From the NCBI RefSeq assembly GCF_000428945.1, contig NZ_AUAX01000003.1:124001-188000 (forward strand): a DNA stretch of 64,000 bases, given 5' to 3'. The notes under the pieces are model-generated. The model did no database searches. It had not been told where the DNA came from and worked only from the letters and a program-made list of their open reading frames with translations. This stretch comes from Hamadaea tsunoensis DSM 44101 (GTDB lineage: Bacteria; Actinomycetota; Actinomycetes; Mycobacteriales; Micromonosporaceae). Shown in pieces: positions 28,864-37,790 of the stretch. Each line of letters starts with the position of its first letter. Position 1 is the first letter of the stretch. Position numbers and translations under genes: made by a program.

Positions 28864-28881
28864 TGCAAACATTTCTTTGCA
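28864..28881. promoter_or_regulatory. Operator O2 for the ArsR-MFS operon
   Basis: TGCAAA-CATTTC-TTTGCA repeats the same arm sequence as O1. The centres are 28 bp apart, close to three helical turns, so the two sites lie nearly on the same face. Confidence 0.6.
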
Positions 28882-28908
28882 CTCTCCTTGCCCGCTGCCC
28901 CAGCTGCG

Positions 28909-28987
28909 AAGATCCCGTTTGGATCAGGGAAAACACCCGAATCTTGGGCCATGATTCGGGTGAAAAGCCTGATCCAAACGGGATCTT
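28909..28987. repeat. Dispersed inverted-repeat element, copy 1
   Basis: Two 35-nt arms (28909-28943 and 28953-28987) surround a 9-nt loop TTGGGCCAT. The outer 20 nt of each arm (AAGATCCCGTTTGGATCAGG) and inner 10 nt (CACCCGAATC) pair perfectly, and the middle mismatches. The right half is nearly identical to copy 2 at 47557-47639 (GGGCCATGATTCGGGTGA, then TGATCCAA and CGGGATCTTGG). It lies 20 nt past the stop of the ABC transporter operon, so it may act as terminator. Confidence 0.85.
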
Positions 28988-29006
28988 GGGAGGGCGGGGG
29001 TGAGCG

Positions 29007-30746
29007 TCAGGCTTGCCAGGAGCGCCAGAGGGCGGCGTACGAACCGCCCGCCGCGACGAGTTCGTCGTGCGAGCCGAGCTCCGCGATCCGCCCGTCCTCG
29101 ACGACCGCCACCCGGTCCGCGTCGTGCGCCGAGAACAGCCGGTGCGCGATCGCGACCACCGTCCGGCCGGCGAGCACGGCGGCCAGCGACCGTTCGAGGT
29201 GGCGGGCCGCGCGCGGATCGATGAGCGAGGTCGCCTCGTCGAGGACCAGCGTGTGCGGGTCGGCGAGGACGAGGCGGGCCAGGGCCAGCTGCTGGGCCTG
29301 GGCCGGCGGCACGGCGAAGCCGCCCGAGCCGACCCGTGTGTCCAGGCCGTCCGCCAGCTCCTCCACCCAGTCGCGCAGGTCCACCGAGGCCAGCGCGTGC
29401 CACAACTCGTCGTCGGTGGCGTCGGGCTTGGCGAGCAGCAGGTTGTCGCGGAGCGTACCGAGGAAGACGTGGTGTTCCTGGGTCACCAGCGCGACCTCGG
29501 AACGCCGCCGGTCCAGGGGCAGCCGGGCCATGTCGACGCCGCCGACCGTCACGCTGCCGGCCGTGGGCGGATGGATGCCGGCCAGCAGGCGCCCGAGCGT
29601 CGACTTGCCGGCGCCGGACGGGCCGACCATCGCCAGCCGCTCCCCCGGGCGCAGGGTCAGGTCGATGCCGTGCAGGACCGGCCGGCCCGGCACGTACGCG
29701 TACTCGACGCCGGACGCGACCAGCTCGGCTCCCCGCGGCCGCAGCGACGGATCACCGCTCTCGTCGGCCGCCAGGCCCACGCCGACCAGCCGGGCCAGCG
29801 CCGCCATGCCGACCTGCAACTCGTCGAGCCATTCGAGCATCCGCTCGATCGGGCGGACCATCTGCTGGACGTACACGGTCGCGGCGACCATCTGGCCGAG
29901 CGTCGCCCAGCCCTGGAAGTAGAAGACGCCGCCGAGGATCAGGGTCGCCGTCACGGAGATCGTGAAGCCCATGTCGATCACCGGGAACAGCACCGTACGC
30001 AGGCCCAGCGTGAACCGTTCGGCCGCGTACGAGCCGCCGATCCGGGCGCGGATGTCGGCGTTGCGGCGTTCGGCGTACCCGAAGGCCTCCGAGGTCCGGG
30101 CGCCTTCCACGGTCTCGGCGAGCGAGTCGGTGACGTCCGCGTACGCGGCGTTCTCCCGCAGGTAGCCCGGCGTGGCCCGGCCGAGGTACCACCGGGAGAT
30201 CCAGATCAGCAGCGGCGCTCCGGCCAGGCAGGGCAGGGCGAGCAGCGGGCTGTTGAGGACGAGCGCGATCGCCGACAGGACCGCCGTCACGGCCGCCACG
30301 AACAGCTCCGGTACGCCGTTGCGCACGCTGTGGTTCAGCGACCCGACGTCCCGGGAGGCCCGCGTCATCAGGTCGCCCGTGCCGGCCTTCTCTACTGTGG
30401 ACAGCGGCACGTTGAGCACCCGGCCGACGAACTCCTCGCGGACGTCGGCCAGCATCTGCTCGCCGAACCGGCTGCTCGCGTACACGGCGAATCTGATGAT
30501 CACGGAGTGCGCGACCACGGATGCGACGATGCCCAGGGCCAGCCGGTCGACGTGGCCGGTCCGGCCGCCGGAGGTGACGGTGTCGATCAGGTCGCCCAGC
30601 AGGCGCGGCGCGACGAGGCCGGCGACGGCGGCGAGGCCGTGCAGCGCGACGACCTTGCCCAGCGCCCGGCGGTGCAGCTTGAGCAGGCCGCCCGCGTACG
30701 CGCGCACCAGCGAGCCGGGCGCGATCGGGAGGATCTCGCGGGCCAT
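29007..30746 (-). CDS. ABC exporter half-transporter with active Walker motifs and degenerate signature
   Basis: The 579-residue chain has six membrane helices (about 30-320) followed by an ATPase domain. Walker A (GPSGAGKS, 375-382), Walker B with catalytic glutamate (VLDE, 501-504, then ATS) and the H-loop (AIAHRL) are intact. The LSGGQ signature is replaced by VPPAQ (479-483). It starts 1 bp after the stop of the other half-transporter, with which it should form a heterodimer. Only one composite site is then competent: this chain's Walker motifs with the partner's signature. The substrate is unknown; multidrug or lipid export is typical. Confidence 0.93.
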   Translation of the reverse strand: MAREILPIAPGSLVRAYAGGLLKLHRRALGKVVALHGLAAVAGLVAPRLLGDLIDTVTSGGRTGHVDRLALGIVASVVAHSVIIRFAVYASSRFGEQMLADVREEFVGRVLNVPLSTVEKAGTGDLMTRASRDVGSLNHSVRNGVPELFVAAVTAVLSAIALVLNSPLLALPCLAGAPLLIWISRWYLGRATPGYLRENAAYADVTDSLAETVEGARTSEAFGYAERRNADIRARIGGSYAAERFTLGLRTVLFPVIDMGFTISVTATLILGGVFYFQGWATLGQMVAATVYVQQMVRPIERMLEWLDELQVGMAALARLVGVGLAADESGDPSLRPRGAELVASGVEYAYVPGRPVLHGIDLTLRPGERLAMVGPSGAGKSTLGRLLAGIHPPTAGSVTVGGVDMARLPLDRRRSEVALVTQEHHVFLGTLRDNLLLAKPDATDDELWHALASVDLRDWVEELADGLDTRVGSGGFAVPPAQAQQLALARLVLADPHTLVLDEATSLIDPRAARHLERSLAAVLAGRTVVAIAHRLFSAHDADRVAVVEDGRIAELGSHDELVAAGGSYAALWRSWQA

Positions 30747-30747
30747 C

Positions 30748-32475
30748 TCAGTCCTCTCCCCGGGTGACGGTCGCGCGGTAGCGCGGCTCCGAGTGCATCA
30801 GCTGGCGGTGGGTGCCCTCGGCGATGACCTTGCCGTCCTCGACGTAGAGGACGTTGTCGGCCCGGTCGAGCATGAGCGGGCTGGTCGTCGTGACGAGCGT
30901 CGTGCGCCCGGCGCGGAAGTCGCCGAGCCGGGTCGCGATCCGCGCCTCGGTGTGCGCGTCGACCGCGCTCGTCGGCTCCACGAGCAGCAGCGCGGGAGCG
31001 TCGGCGAGCAGCGCCCGGGCCAGCCGGAGCCGCTGCTGCTGGCCGCCGGAGAACTCGCGGCCGCGCTCGGCCACGAACGTGTCCAGCCCGTCCGGCAGCG
31101 CCTCGACGATCTCCGTCGCGCTCGCCGCGGTCAGCGCCGCCGTGATCTGCTCGTCGCTCGCCGTCCCGCGCGGGTCCAGCTCCGCCCGCAGCACGCCGCT
31201 GAACAGGCGCCCGTCGTTGTCCGACACCAGGATCAGCTCACGCACCGTCGCCCGCGCCAAACCCGTCAGCGGTACGCCGTTGGCCGTCGCGTCACTGTCG
31301 GCGTACCGGCCGAGGCGATCGACGATCTCGGCCGCGTCCTCGGGCCGGGCGGCGGCCAGCGCCGTGTACCGCAGCCGGCAGGCGGTCACGCCCGACTGCG
31401 GATCGCGCAGCTCCAGCGCGCCCAGCGGGGCCGGCAGCGCCTCGGCGGGATCGCCGATCTCCGGCTGCATCCGCAGCAGCCGGACGAGTCGCCGGGCCGC
31501 CACCAGCCCGCGGGTGATCTTGTCGGCCGCCTCGACGATCGTCCGCAGCGGCGAGACGAGGAAGGCCGCGTACCCGTAGAAGCTCACGAGCTGGCCGGGC
31601 GTGATCTCGCCGGACAGGGTGAACCGGGCGCCGAGCCACGTCACCAGCGCCAGGAACAGGCCGGGCAGCAGGATCTGGGCCGCCTCCAGCAGCGCGTCGA
31701 CGCGGCCGACGCGTACGCCGGCCGCGCGCAGTTCCTGCGACTGCTCGCGGTAGGCCTCGGCGAACACCGACTCGCCGCCGACCCCGCGCAGTACGCGCAG
31801 CCCGGCGACGATGTCACCGGCCCGGCCGATCAGTTTGCCCTGCTGCTCCCGGTACGCGGCCTGGCGCTGGTGCAGCGGCCGGATCAGCAGGCTGACCGTC
31901 GACATCATCACCGGTACGCCGACCAGCACCACGAGTCCGAGCTGGGTCGAGGCGCTCAGCAGGATGACGGCGACGACGATGATCGCGGCGACCGCCCCGG
32001 AGCCGCGCAGCAGGATGTCCAGCGCCCCGCCGATGTGGCTGACGTCGGAGTTGCCGATGCTGACGACCTCACCCGTGGCGATCCGCCGGGGCAGGGTCGC
32101 ACCGATCCGGTTCGCCTGCGTGACGGTCAGCTGGATCGTCTTGTACGCCGCGCTCAGCCAGTTGTAGACGGCGAACCGGTGCCGCATGATGTTCGCCCAC
32201 GCGGTGATCGCCGACAGGGCGAAGAAGATGCCGGCCCAGGTCAGCAGGCCGCTCGTGCTGTGCGCGCGGACGCCCTGGTCGATCGCGCGCCCGACGGCCG
32301 CCGGGGTCAGCGCCTGGGCGACCATCCAGATGACGCCGAGGGACATGCCGACCACCATCGTCGGCCACTGCCGACGCCAGAGCCAGCCGAGGTAATGCGC
32401 GGGCGACCGGCTGTCGGGGAAGCCGGGATCCAGGACGGGAAGGGGTTTGCGTAAGGGGCGCCGCACAGGCGGCAC
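30748..32475 (-). CDS. ABC exporter half-transporter lacking the P-loop
   Basis: The chain has about 575 residues with six membrane helices and an ATPase-like domain. No Walker A (GxxGxGKS/T) exists where one is expected after LELRDPQSGVTACRL. Walker B is LLLVEPTSAVD (Asp replaced by Val), and the H-loop His is replaced (TTTSPLML). By contrast the signature FSGGQQQRLRLARAL is perfect. It therefore cannot hydrolyse ATP itself but supplies the signature for the partner's site. The gene is an intact frame with normal codon use, not a pseudogene. The start is uncertain: GTG at 32475 or TTG at 32502. Confidence 0.88.
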   Translation of the reverse strand: MPPVRRPLRKPLPVLDPGFPDSRSPAHYLGWLWRRQWPTMVVGMSLGVIWMVAQALTPAAVGRAIDQGVRAHSTSGLLTWAGIFFALSAITAWANIMRHRFAVYNWLSAAYKTIQLTVTQANRIGATLPRRIATGEVVSIGNSDVSHIGGALDILLRGSGAVAAIIVVAVILLSASTQLGLVVLVGVPVMMSTVSLLIRPLHQRQAAYREQQGKLIGRAGDIVAGLRVLRGVGGESVFAEAYREQSQELRAAGVRVGRVDALLEAAQILLPGLFLALVTWLGARFTLSGEITPGQLVSFYGYAAFLVSPLRTIVEAADKITRGLVAARRLVRLLRMQPEIGDPAEALPAPLGALELRDPQSGVTACRLRYTALAAARPEDAAEIVDRLGRYADSDATANGVPLTGLARATVRELILVSDNDGRLFSGVLRAELDPRGTASDEQITAALTAASATEIVEALPDGLDTFVAERGREFSGGQQQRLRLARALLADAPALLLVEPTSAVDAHTEARIATRLGDFRAGRTTLVTTTSPLMLDRADNVLYVEDGKVIAEGTHRQLMHSEPRYRATVTRGED

Positions 32476-32566
32476 ATTACGAGATCGGGGCCGCCGGGGC
32501 AACCGAATTTTGGCCGGTCACACCCGATTCGTACCCCGCCTTACCAAGGGTCGCGTGCTCGCCCGA

Positions 32567-32572
32567 TAGGCT
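32567..32572 (+). promoter_or_regulatory. Probable -10 of tsaB (leaderless)
   Basis: TAGGCT followed by exactly 6 nt and the GTG at 32579. Confidence 0.5.
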
Positions 32573-32578
32573 GTCGGC

Positions 32579-33235
32579 GTGCTGGTCCTCGTCGTCGACA
32601 CCGCCACGCCCGCGATCACCGCCGCGCTCGCCGAGGTGACCGAGGAAGGCACTCGCGTCCTCGCCGAACGGGTGACGGTCGACGGCAAGGCCCACGGCGA
32701 ACGCCTCGCCCCGCAGATCGAGGCGGCGCTGACCGAGGCCGGCGTCAAGCCCCGCGATCTGGCCGCCATCGTCGCCGGAACCGGGCCCGGCCCGTTCACC
32801 GGCCTGCGCGTCGGGCTGATGACCGCGGCCGCGATGGGCAACGCGCTCGGCGTACCGACCTATGGAGTGTGCAGCCTGGACGGTCTCGGTGCGCCGCTGT
32901 CGGGACACGCGCTCGTCGCGACCGACGCCCGGCGCAAGGAGGTCTACTGGGCCGTGTACGCCGACGGCGTACGCGTGGACGGTCCGCACGTCGACCGGCC
33001 GGCCGAGGTCTCGCCGGGTGCGGCCACGACGGCGGTGGGCCAGGGCGCCCTCGTGTACGCCGACGTCCTCGGCCTGCCGGTGCCGCCGGACGAGCCGATC
33101 TACCCCAGTGCGTTCGAGCTGGCCCGGCTGGCCGCCCCGCGGATCCTGTCCGGCGAGCCAGGCGAGCGCCTCGTGCCGCTCTACCTGCGCCGCCCCGACG
33201 CGGTCGAGCCCGGCGCCCGCAAGCACGTCTCATGA
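32579..33235 (+). CDS. tsaB: tRNA t6A biosynthesis protein TsaB
   Basis: The 218-residue inactive ASKHA-fold paralogue of TsaD forms the scaffold of the TsaB-TsaD-TsaE complex that makes N6-threonylcarbamoyladenosine in ANN-decoding tRNAs. Features are LVVDTATPAITAAL at the N-terminus, the GTGPGPFTGLRVGL motif and GAPLSGHALVATDARRKEVY. It opens the tsaB-rimI-tsaD operon, overlapping rimI by ATGA. Its TAGGCT-N6-GTG start suggests a leaderless message. Confidence 0.93.
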   Translation: MLVLVVDTATPAITAALAEVTEEGTRVLAERVTVDGKAHGERLAPQIEAALTEAGVKPRDLAAIVAGTGPGPFTGLRVGLMTAAAMGNALGVPTYGVCSLDGLGAPLSGHALVATDARRKEVYWAVYADGVRVDGPHVDRPAEVSPGAATTAVGQGALVYADVLGLPVPPDEPIYPSAFELARLAAPRILSGEPGERLVPLYLRRPDAVEPGARKHVS

Positions 33236-33672
33236 AGCTGAGCCGGCTGCGCTGGTGGCAGATCGAGGAGATCCTGCCGATCGAGGAGGACCTGTTCGGC
33301 GCGGAGAAGTGGACCGCGGGCATGTTCTGGAACGAGCTCGCCAACGGCCACCTCTACCTCGCCGCGCTGGACGACGACGGTTCCGTCCTCGGATACGGCG
33401 GCCTCGCGGTCAGCCCGCCCGACGAAGCGTGGATCAACAACGTCGCCGTACGCCGGGACGCCCAGCGCCGCGGCGTGGGCCGGGCCCTGGTGGCGGCCCT
33501 GATCGACGCCTCCGTACGCGCCGGTGCCGAGCAGACGCTGCTGGAGGTGGCCGCCGACAACATCCCCGCGCAGGCCCTCTACCAGAGCTTCGGCTTCACC
33601 ACGATCGGCATCCGCAAGGGCTACTACCAGCCCAGCAACACCGACGCCTGGGTCATGCGCCGAGAGCAGTGA
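33232..33672 (+). CDS. rimI: Ribosomal-protein-alanine N-acetyltransferase RimI
   Basis: The 146-residue GNAT-fold enzyme acetylates the N-terminal alanine of ribosomal protein S18 and possibly other proteins. The acetyl-CoA loop is [37 protein letters not shown] is the typical motif B, and [13 protein letters not shown] the C-terminal end. It is translationally coupled to tsaB and followed by tsaD after 10 bp, the standard tsaB-rimI-tsaD arrangement. Confidence 0.92.
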   Translation: MKLSRLRWWQIEEILPIEEDLFGAEKWTAGMFWNELANGHLYLAALDDDGSVLGYGGLAVSPPDEAWINNVAVRRDAQRRGVGRALVAALIDASVRAGAEQTLLEVAADNIPAQALYQSFGFTTIGIRKGYYQPSNTDAWVMRREQ

Positions 33673-33682
33673 GGATTGTCTG

Positions 33683-34729
33683 ATGAGTAGCGTTCCGCTG
33701 GTCCTCGGGATCGAGACGAGCTGCGACGAGACCGGCGTCGGCATCGTGCGCGGCCACACCCTGCTGGGCGAGTCACTCGCGTCCAGTGTGGACGAGCACG
33801 CCCGGTTCGGCGGCGTCGTTCCGGAGGTGGCCAGCCGGGCGCACCTGGAGGCCATGGTCCCGACCATGCAGCGGGCACTCGACCAGGCGGGCGTGACCCT
33901 GGCCGACATCGACGCGATCGCCGTGACGGCCGGCCCCGGTCTCGCCGGCGCCCTCCTCGTCGGGGTCGCCGCCGCCAAGGGGTACGCGCTCGCGGCCGAG
34001 AAGCCGATCTACGGCGTGAACCACCTGGCGGCCCACGTCGCCGTGGACACCCTGGAACACGGCCCGCTGCCGGAACCGGCCATCGCCCTGCTCGTCTCGG
34101 GCGGACACTCGTCGCTGCTGCTCGTCGAGGACCTGGCGCGGGGCGTACAGCCGCTGGGTGCGACGATCGACGACGCCGCGGGCGAGGCGTTCGACAAGGT
34201 GGCCCGCCTGCTCGGCCTGCCCTTCCCCGGCGGACCCTGGATCGACAAGGCGGCCCGCGAGGGCGACGGCGCCTCGATCACCTTTCCGCGCGGCCTCACC
34301 GGCCCCCGAGACCAGGCCGAACACCGCTTCGACTTCTCCTTCTCCGGACTCAAGACGGCCGTCGCGCGCTGGGTCGAGGCCCGCGAGCGCGACGGGGAAC
34401 GCGTACCGGTCAACGATGTGGCGGCCAGCTTCCAGGAGGCCGTCTGCGACGTGCTCACCGCCAAGGCGATCGCCGCCTGCCGGGACCGCGGCGTCGACAC
34501 CCTCGTGATCGGCGGCGGCGTGGCGGCCAACTCCCGCCTGCGGGTCCTCGCCGAGGAGCGGGCGGCGAAGTACGGCATCGCGGTACGCGTACCCCGGCCG
34601 AAGCTGTGCACGGACAACGGGGCGATGGTGGCGGCGCTCGGCTCCCACCTCGTCGCCGCCGGGGTGGCGCCCAGCCGGCTCGATCTGCCGGCCGATAGTG
34701 CAATGCCCCTCACGTCGGTGGTGGCATAA
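33683..34729 (+). CDS. tsaD: tRNA N6-adenosine threonylcarbamoyltransferase
   Basis: The 348-residue catalytic subunit transfers threonylcarbamoyl to A37 of tRNA. Metal-binding NHLAAH appears in [29 protein letters not shown] at the N-terminus, [13 protein letters not shown] and the C-terminal [12 protein letters not shown] with [12 protein letters not shown] complete the Kae1/Qri7 signatures. The ATG at 33683 has GAGG upstream. It is the third gene of the tsaB-rimI-tsaD operon. Confidence 0.96.
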   Translation: MSSVPLVLGIETSCDETGVGIVRGHTLLGESLASSVDEHARFGGVVPEVASRAHLEAMVPTMQRALDQAGVTLADIDAIAVTAGPGLAGALLVGVAAAKGYALAAEKPIYGVNHLAAHVAVDTLEHGPLPEPAIALLVSGGHSSLLLVEDLARGVQPLGATIDDAAGEAFDKVARLLGLPFPGGPWIDKAAREGDGASITFPRGLTGPRDQAEHRFDFSFSGLKTAVARWVEARERDGERVPVNDVAASFQEAVCDVLTAKAIAACRDRGVDTLVIGGGVAANSRLRVLAEERAAKYGIAVRVPRPKLCTDNGAMVAALGSHLVAAGVAPSRLDLPADSAMPLTSVVA

Positions 34730-34742
34730 CTCCCATCGCGGG

Positions 34743-34748
34743 TATGGT
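34743..34748 (+). promoter_or_regulatory. Probable -10 of the small gene at 34756 (leaderless)
   Basis: TATGGT followed by 7 nt and the GTG at 34756. Confidence 0.4.
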
Positions 34749-34755
34749 CACCGGC

Positions 34756-35010
34756 GTGATCGTGCGCATGTGGGAGATCCGTGCCTACCCGAACCATTTT
34801 CCGGAATTGCTGAGCTGGGTCACGGACGTCGCCGTGCCCGGCCTGGAGATCCAGCCGCTGCACATGAGCACGGAGATCTTCTCGTCGGCCGACTTCCGGA
34901 TCGTGGTGCTCTCCCGCTGGCGCGGCGAACCGACGCCGCTGCCCGACCCGCCGCGCGACCTGGTCGCCCGGTCGGCCCACGCCTGGGACTTCACCCCAGT
35001 GGACCGATAG
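34756..35010 (+). CDS. Small hypothetical protein
   Basis: This 84-residue protein begins VIVRMWEIRAYPNHFPELLS and ends HAWDFTPVDR. It looks like a compact alpha-beta (ferredoxin-like or antibiotic-monooxygenase-like) fold, with alternating polar and hydrophobic strands such as DFRIVVLSRWRG, but I do not recognise a family. It follows tsaD by 26 bp with its own TATGGT element. The start could be the internal ATG at 34768, 12 nt downstream of the GTG. Confidence 0.7.
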   Translation: MIVRMWEIRAYPNHFPELLSWVTDVAVPGLEIQPLHMSTEIFSSADFRIVVLSRWRGEPTPLPDPPRDLVARSAHAWDFTPVDR

Positions 35011-35037
35011 GTCCCTGCTCCAGATCTTAAGAGTTTT

Positions 35038-35051
35038 TTGTCCCGGGACAA
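35038..35051. terminator. Palindrome between convergent genes
   Basis: TTGTCCCGGGACAA is a perfect 14-bp palindrome 28 nt past the stop at 35010 and 27 nt past the opposing tsaE stop at 35078. A T-run precedes it on the plus strand and the matching A-run follows it on the minus strand. It shares TTGTCCCGGGA with the palindrome at 693-710. GATCTTGA words follow, as in the dispersed repeat family. Confidence 0.5.
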
Positions 35052-35077
35052 GAATTCGATCTTGAAATTGATCTTGA

Positions 35078-35560
35078 TCAAGCGAGGCGCTGCGGCCAGT
35101 CGCCGCCGTGGCCGTGGAGGCGGACCTCGCGGGTGTCGTCGTCGTGGCGGGAGATGCGCACCTCCAGGTACGCGTCGCTGAGCTGCTCGACCAGCCCTTC
35201 GCCCCACTCGACGACGGTGACCGAGTCGTCCACGTCGGCATCGAGATCGAGATCGTCGACCTCGGCCCGCGGATCCTTGACCATCCCCAGCCGGTACGCG
35301 TCCACGTGCACCATCGGCAGCCGGCCGCCCCGCGCGGGGTCGGGCCGGTGCACCCGGGCGATGACGAAGGTCGGCGACGTGATCGAACCGGCGACTCCGA
35401 GGCCGGCGCCGATGCCCTGGGCGAGGGCGGTCTTGCCGGCGCCGAGCGGGCCGGTCAGGACGACCAGGTCCCCCGCCCGCAACGCGCCCGCCAGCCGCCG
35501 GCCGAACGCCTGGGTCTCCTCGACGGTGGGCAGGGTCGCCGCCGTGTCCAGTTGGGTCAC
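35078..35560 (-). CDS. tsaE: tRNA t6A biosynthesis ATPase TsaE
   Basis: The 160-residue P-loop ATPase supports turnover of the TsaB-TsaD complex. Walker A is TGPLGAGKTALAQGIG; downstream are SPTFVIARVH, the switch-like HVDAYRLG and VVEWGEGLVEQL. It lies last in the minus-strand acpS-nnr-alr-hydrolase-tsaE operon, overlapping the hydrolase by GTGA, and is convergent with the tsaB-rimI-tsaD operon. Confidence 0.93.
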   Translation of the reverse strand: MTQLDTAATLPTVEETQAFGRRLAGALRAGDLVVLTGPLGAGKTALAQGIGAGLGVAGSITSPTFVIARVHRPDPARGGRLPMVHVDAYRLGMVKDPRAEVDDLDLDADVDDSVTVVEWGEGLVEQLSDAYLEVRISRHDDDTREVRLHGHGGDWPQRLA

Positions 35561-36633
35561 TTCACAACCCTATCGAGGAAGCGCTGCATCGCGGCGTTCA
35601 CCTCGTCGGCGTGCTCCAGCAGGACCACGTGGCCGGAGTCCGGCACGATCACCAGTTCCGCGTCGGGCAGGTGGCGGACGATCTCCTGCGAGTGGGCCAC
35701 CGGCAGGATCGTGTCCTTGCCGCCGCAGACGACCAGCACCGGCTTGTCCCGGATGGCCTGCAGCGCCGGGTAGCGCGCGTGGCTGTAGAGCGTACGCAGG
35801 TAGCGGGCCACGGTGTCGACGGGCGTCGCCGAGTTCATGTGCTCCACATAGGAGACGAGGGCCGGCGAGGGTCGCTTCGTTCCGAACCCGTACCTGCGGG
35901 TGAGCAGCCAGGCCAGGTCGCTGGAGGCGTGCCGGGCGCGGTCGATCATGGGGCCGCTGAACCGGTTGGCCCGGCTGACGACGGGCATGAGCGCGCCCGC
36001 GTTCGCCACCAGTTCCGGTACGCCGCCCAGCTTGCCCACTTCGCTGCGGCCGCCGGAGGTCGAGATCAGCACGACTCCGGCGACCCGCTCGGCGAACAGG
36101 TCGGGGTAGCGCTCGGCGCAGGCCATGATCGCCATGCCGCCCATCGAGTGTCCGATAAGGACGATCGGCCCGGCCGGGACGGTCTCGTCGATCACGTCGC
36201 GCAGCACCTCGCCGAGCATCGGCAGCTCGTACTCGCCGTCGTGCAGGCGGCCCGACCGGCCGTGGCCCGGCTGGTCGTAGAAGACCATCCGGTACCCGCC
36301 GCCGTCGAGGTAGCGCCGCTGCATGTGGAAGGTGCCCATGTCCAGGCAGAAGCCGTGCACGAAGATCAGGGTCGGCTCCGGCTCCTCGTCGTCGAGGCCG
36401 ATCGCCACGCCGTCGGCCGGCTCCAGGACCTCGACGTAGACGTCCAGGCCGTCGGCGGTCGTGACGGTCAGGCTCTGGTCGTACGGCAGCTCCCCGAACG
36501 GCTCATGCGTGAAGGGATCGTTCGTCTCGTTGCGCGTACGCCCGACCAATGCCCGCTCCGCCGCGACTCCGGCGGCGACCCCCGCCGCCGCAACTCCCGC
36601 CAGTACGCCGATGACCCCGAACTTGTTAGCCAT
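35557..36633 (-). CDS. Alpha/beta hydrolase with N-terminal membrane helix
   Basis: The 358-residue protein has an N-terminal hydrophobic Ala/Val/Gly helix (FGVIGVLAGVAAAGVAAGVA) that could be an anchor or signal. An alpha/beta-hydrolase fold follows: oxyanion HGFCLDMGTF, nucleophile elbow GHSMGGMAIM, acidic residue region VVCGGKDTILP and final histidine in PDSGHVVLLEH. It is conserved in actinobacterial alr-tsaE operons; the substrate is unknown. The start at 36633 overlaps alr by 8 bp and tsaE starts at its stop codon. Confidence 0.9.
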   Translation of the reverse strand: MANKFGVIGVLAGVAAAGVAAGVAAERALVGRTRNETNDPFTHEPFGELPYDQSLTVTTADGLDVYVEVLEPADGVAIGLDDEEPEPTLIFVHGFCLDMGTFHMQRRYLDGGGYRMVFYDQPGHGRSGRLHDGEYELPMLGEVLRDVIDETVPAGPIVLIGHSMGGMAIMACAERYPDLFAERVAGVVLISTSGGRSEVGKLGGVPELVANAGALMPVVSRANRFSGPMIDRARHASSDLAWLLTRRYGFGTKRPSPALVSYVEHMNSATPVDTVARYLRTLYSHARYPALQAIRDKPVLVVCGGKDTILPVAHSQEIVRHLPDAELVIVPDSGHVVLLEHADEVNAAMQRFLDRVVK

Positions 36634-37750
36634 GCTCGGCCCCGCCGACGTGCACTCTGGGCACACGATGGCTGCCGAATCTGGTCACGATCTCGTAGTT
36701 GATCGTGTCGATCGCCTCGGCCCAGTCGTCGGCGGTCGGCTCGCCCCGATCTCCCGGGCCGAACAGCACCGCCTCGTCGCCGGGGCGTACCTCGTCGTCG
36801 CCGACGTCCACGACGATCTGGTCCATGCAGACCCGGCCGGCCACGGTGTACCGCTTCCCGTTCACCGACACCGGACCGACGTTGCTGCCGTGCCGGGGTA
36901 CGCCGTCGGCGTACCCGAGGGGGACGAGCGCGAGAGTCGTCTCGCGGTCGGTGTAGTACGTGTGCCCGTAGGAGACCCCCTGCCCCGCCGGTACGCGTTT
37001 GGTCAGCGCGACGCGGGCGCGGGCGGTCATGGCCGGGCGCAGCCCGAAGTCCCGACCGGGGATCGGGGACAGCCCGTAGAGCGCGATGCCGGGCCGGACG
37101 ATGTCGAAGTGCGTGTCGGGGCGGGTCAGGGTGGCGGCGGAGTTCGCGAGATGGCGTACCTGCGGGACGACGCCGATCCGCTCCGCGACCGCCAGCGCGT
37201 CCTGGTACGCCGCCAGCTGGGCGTCGATCGTCTCGTGCCCGGGATCGTCGGCGTACACGAGGTGGCTCCAGATGCCGACGATCTCGACCAGCCCGTCGTC
37301 GCGCGCCTTCGCGGCCGCCTCGACCAGCGTCGGCCACTCCTCCGGCCGGCTGCCGCCGCGGCTCAGCCCTGTATCGATCTTGAGATGCACCCGCGCCGGG
37401 AGGCCGGCCAGCTGCGCGGCTGCCACCACGTCCGCCAGCTGCTCGGTGCTCGCGGCGTTCAGGTCGACGTCCTCGACCACGCCCTCCAGCAGGGGAATCC
37501 CCGGCCCGACCAGCCAGGCGAGGATCGGCGCCGTCAGGCCCGCCGCGCGCAGCTCGAGCGCTTCGCCGAGCGTACAGACGCCCAGCCAGGTCGCGCCGCC
37601 CGCGAGGGCCGCCCGCGCGCTGGGCACCGCACCGTGCCCGTAGCCGTCGCCCTTCACCACAGCCATGACCCGCGCCGTGGTGGCGGCGGACACCAGGGCC
37701 GCGTTCGCGCGGATGGCGTCCAGGTCAACTCTCGCCTCGGCCTGCCACAT
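36626..37750 (-). CDS. alr: Alanine racemase
   Basis: The 374-residue PLP enzyme makes D-alanine for peptidoglycan. The PLP lysine lies in VMAVVKGDGYGHGAV. The C-terminal beta domain carries the tyrosine motif GVSYGHTYYTDRE and CMDQIVVDVGDDE. It lies 40 bp after nnr and overlaps the hydrolase gene by 8 bp. TAGGGT 6 nt before the ATG indicates an additional leaderless promoter inside the operon. Confidence 0.96.
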   Translation of the reverse strand: MWQAEARVDLDAIRANAALVSAATTARVMAVVKGDGYGHGAVPSARAALAGGATWLGVCTLGEALELRAAGLTAPILAWLVGPGIPLLEGVVEDVDLNAASTEQLADVVAAAQLAGLPARVHLKIDTGLSRGGSRPEEWPTLVEAAAKARDDGLVEIVGIWSHLVYADDPGHETIDAQLAAYQDALAVAERIGVVPQVRHLANSAATLTRPDTHFDIVRPGIALYGLSPIPGRDFGLRPAMTARARVALTKRVPAGQGVSYGHTYYTDRETTLALVPLGYADGVPRHGSNVGPVSVNGKRYTVAGRVCMDQIVVDVGDDEVRPGDEAVLFGPGDRGEPTADDWAEAIDTINYEIVTRFGSHRVPRVHVGGAEHG

Positions 37751-37756
37751 GCCTCA

Positions 37757-37762
37757 ACCCTA
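37757..37762 (-). promoter_or_regulatory. Probable internal -10 of alr (leaderless)
   Basis: TAGGGT on the minus strand with exactly 6 nt to the alr ATG, inside the nnr-alr gap. Confidence 0.45.
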
Positions 37763-37790
37763 CCGGCCGGTACGCGTGAAGCCGTAGATG

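Noticed and set aside
30748-32475. ABC half-transporter as a pseudogene because Walker A is missing
   Set aside because: The frame is intact at full length with normal codon use, the signature is perfect, and defects complement those of the partner, which fits a functional heterodimer.
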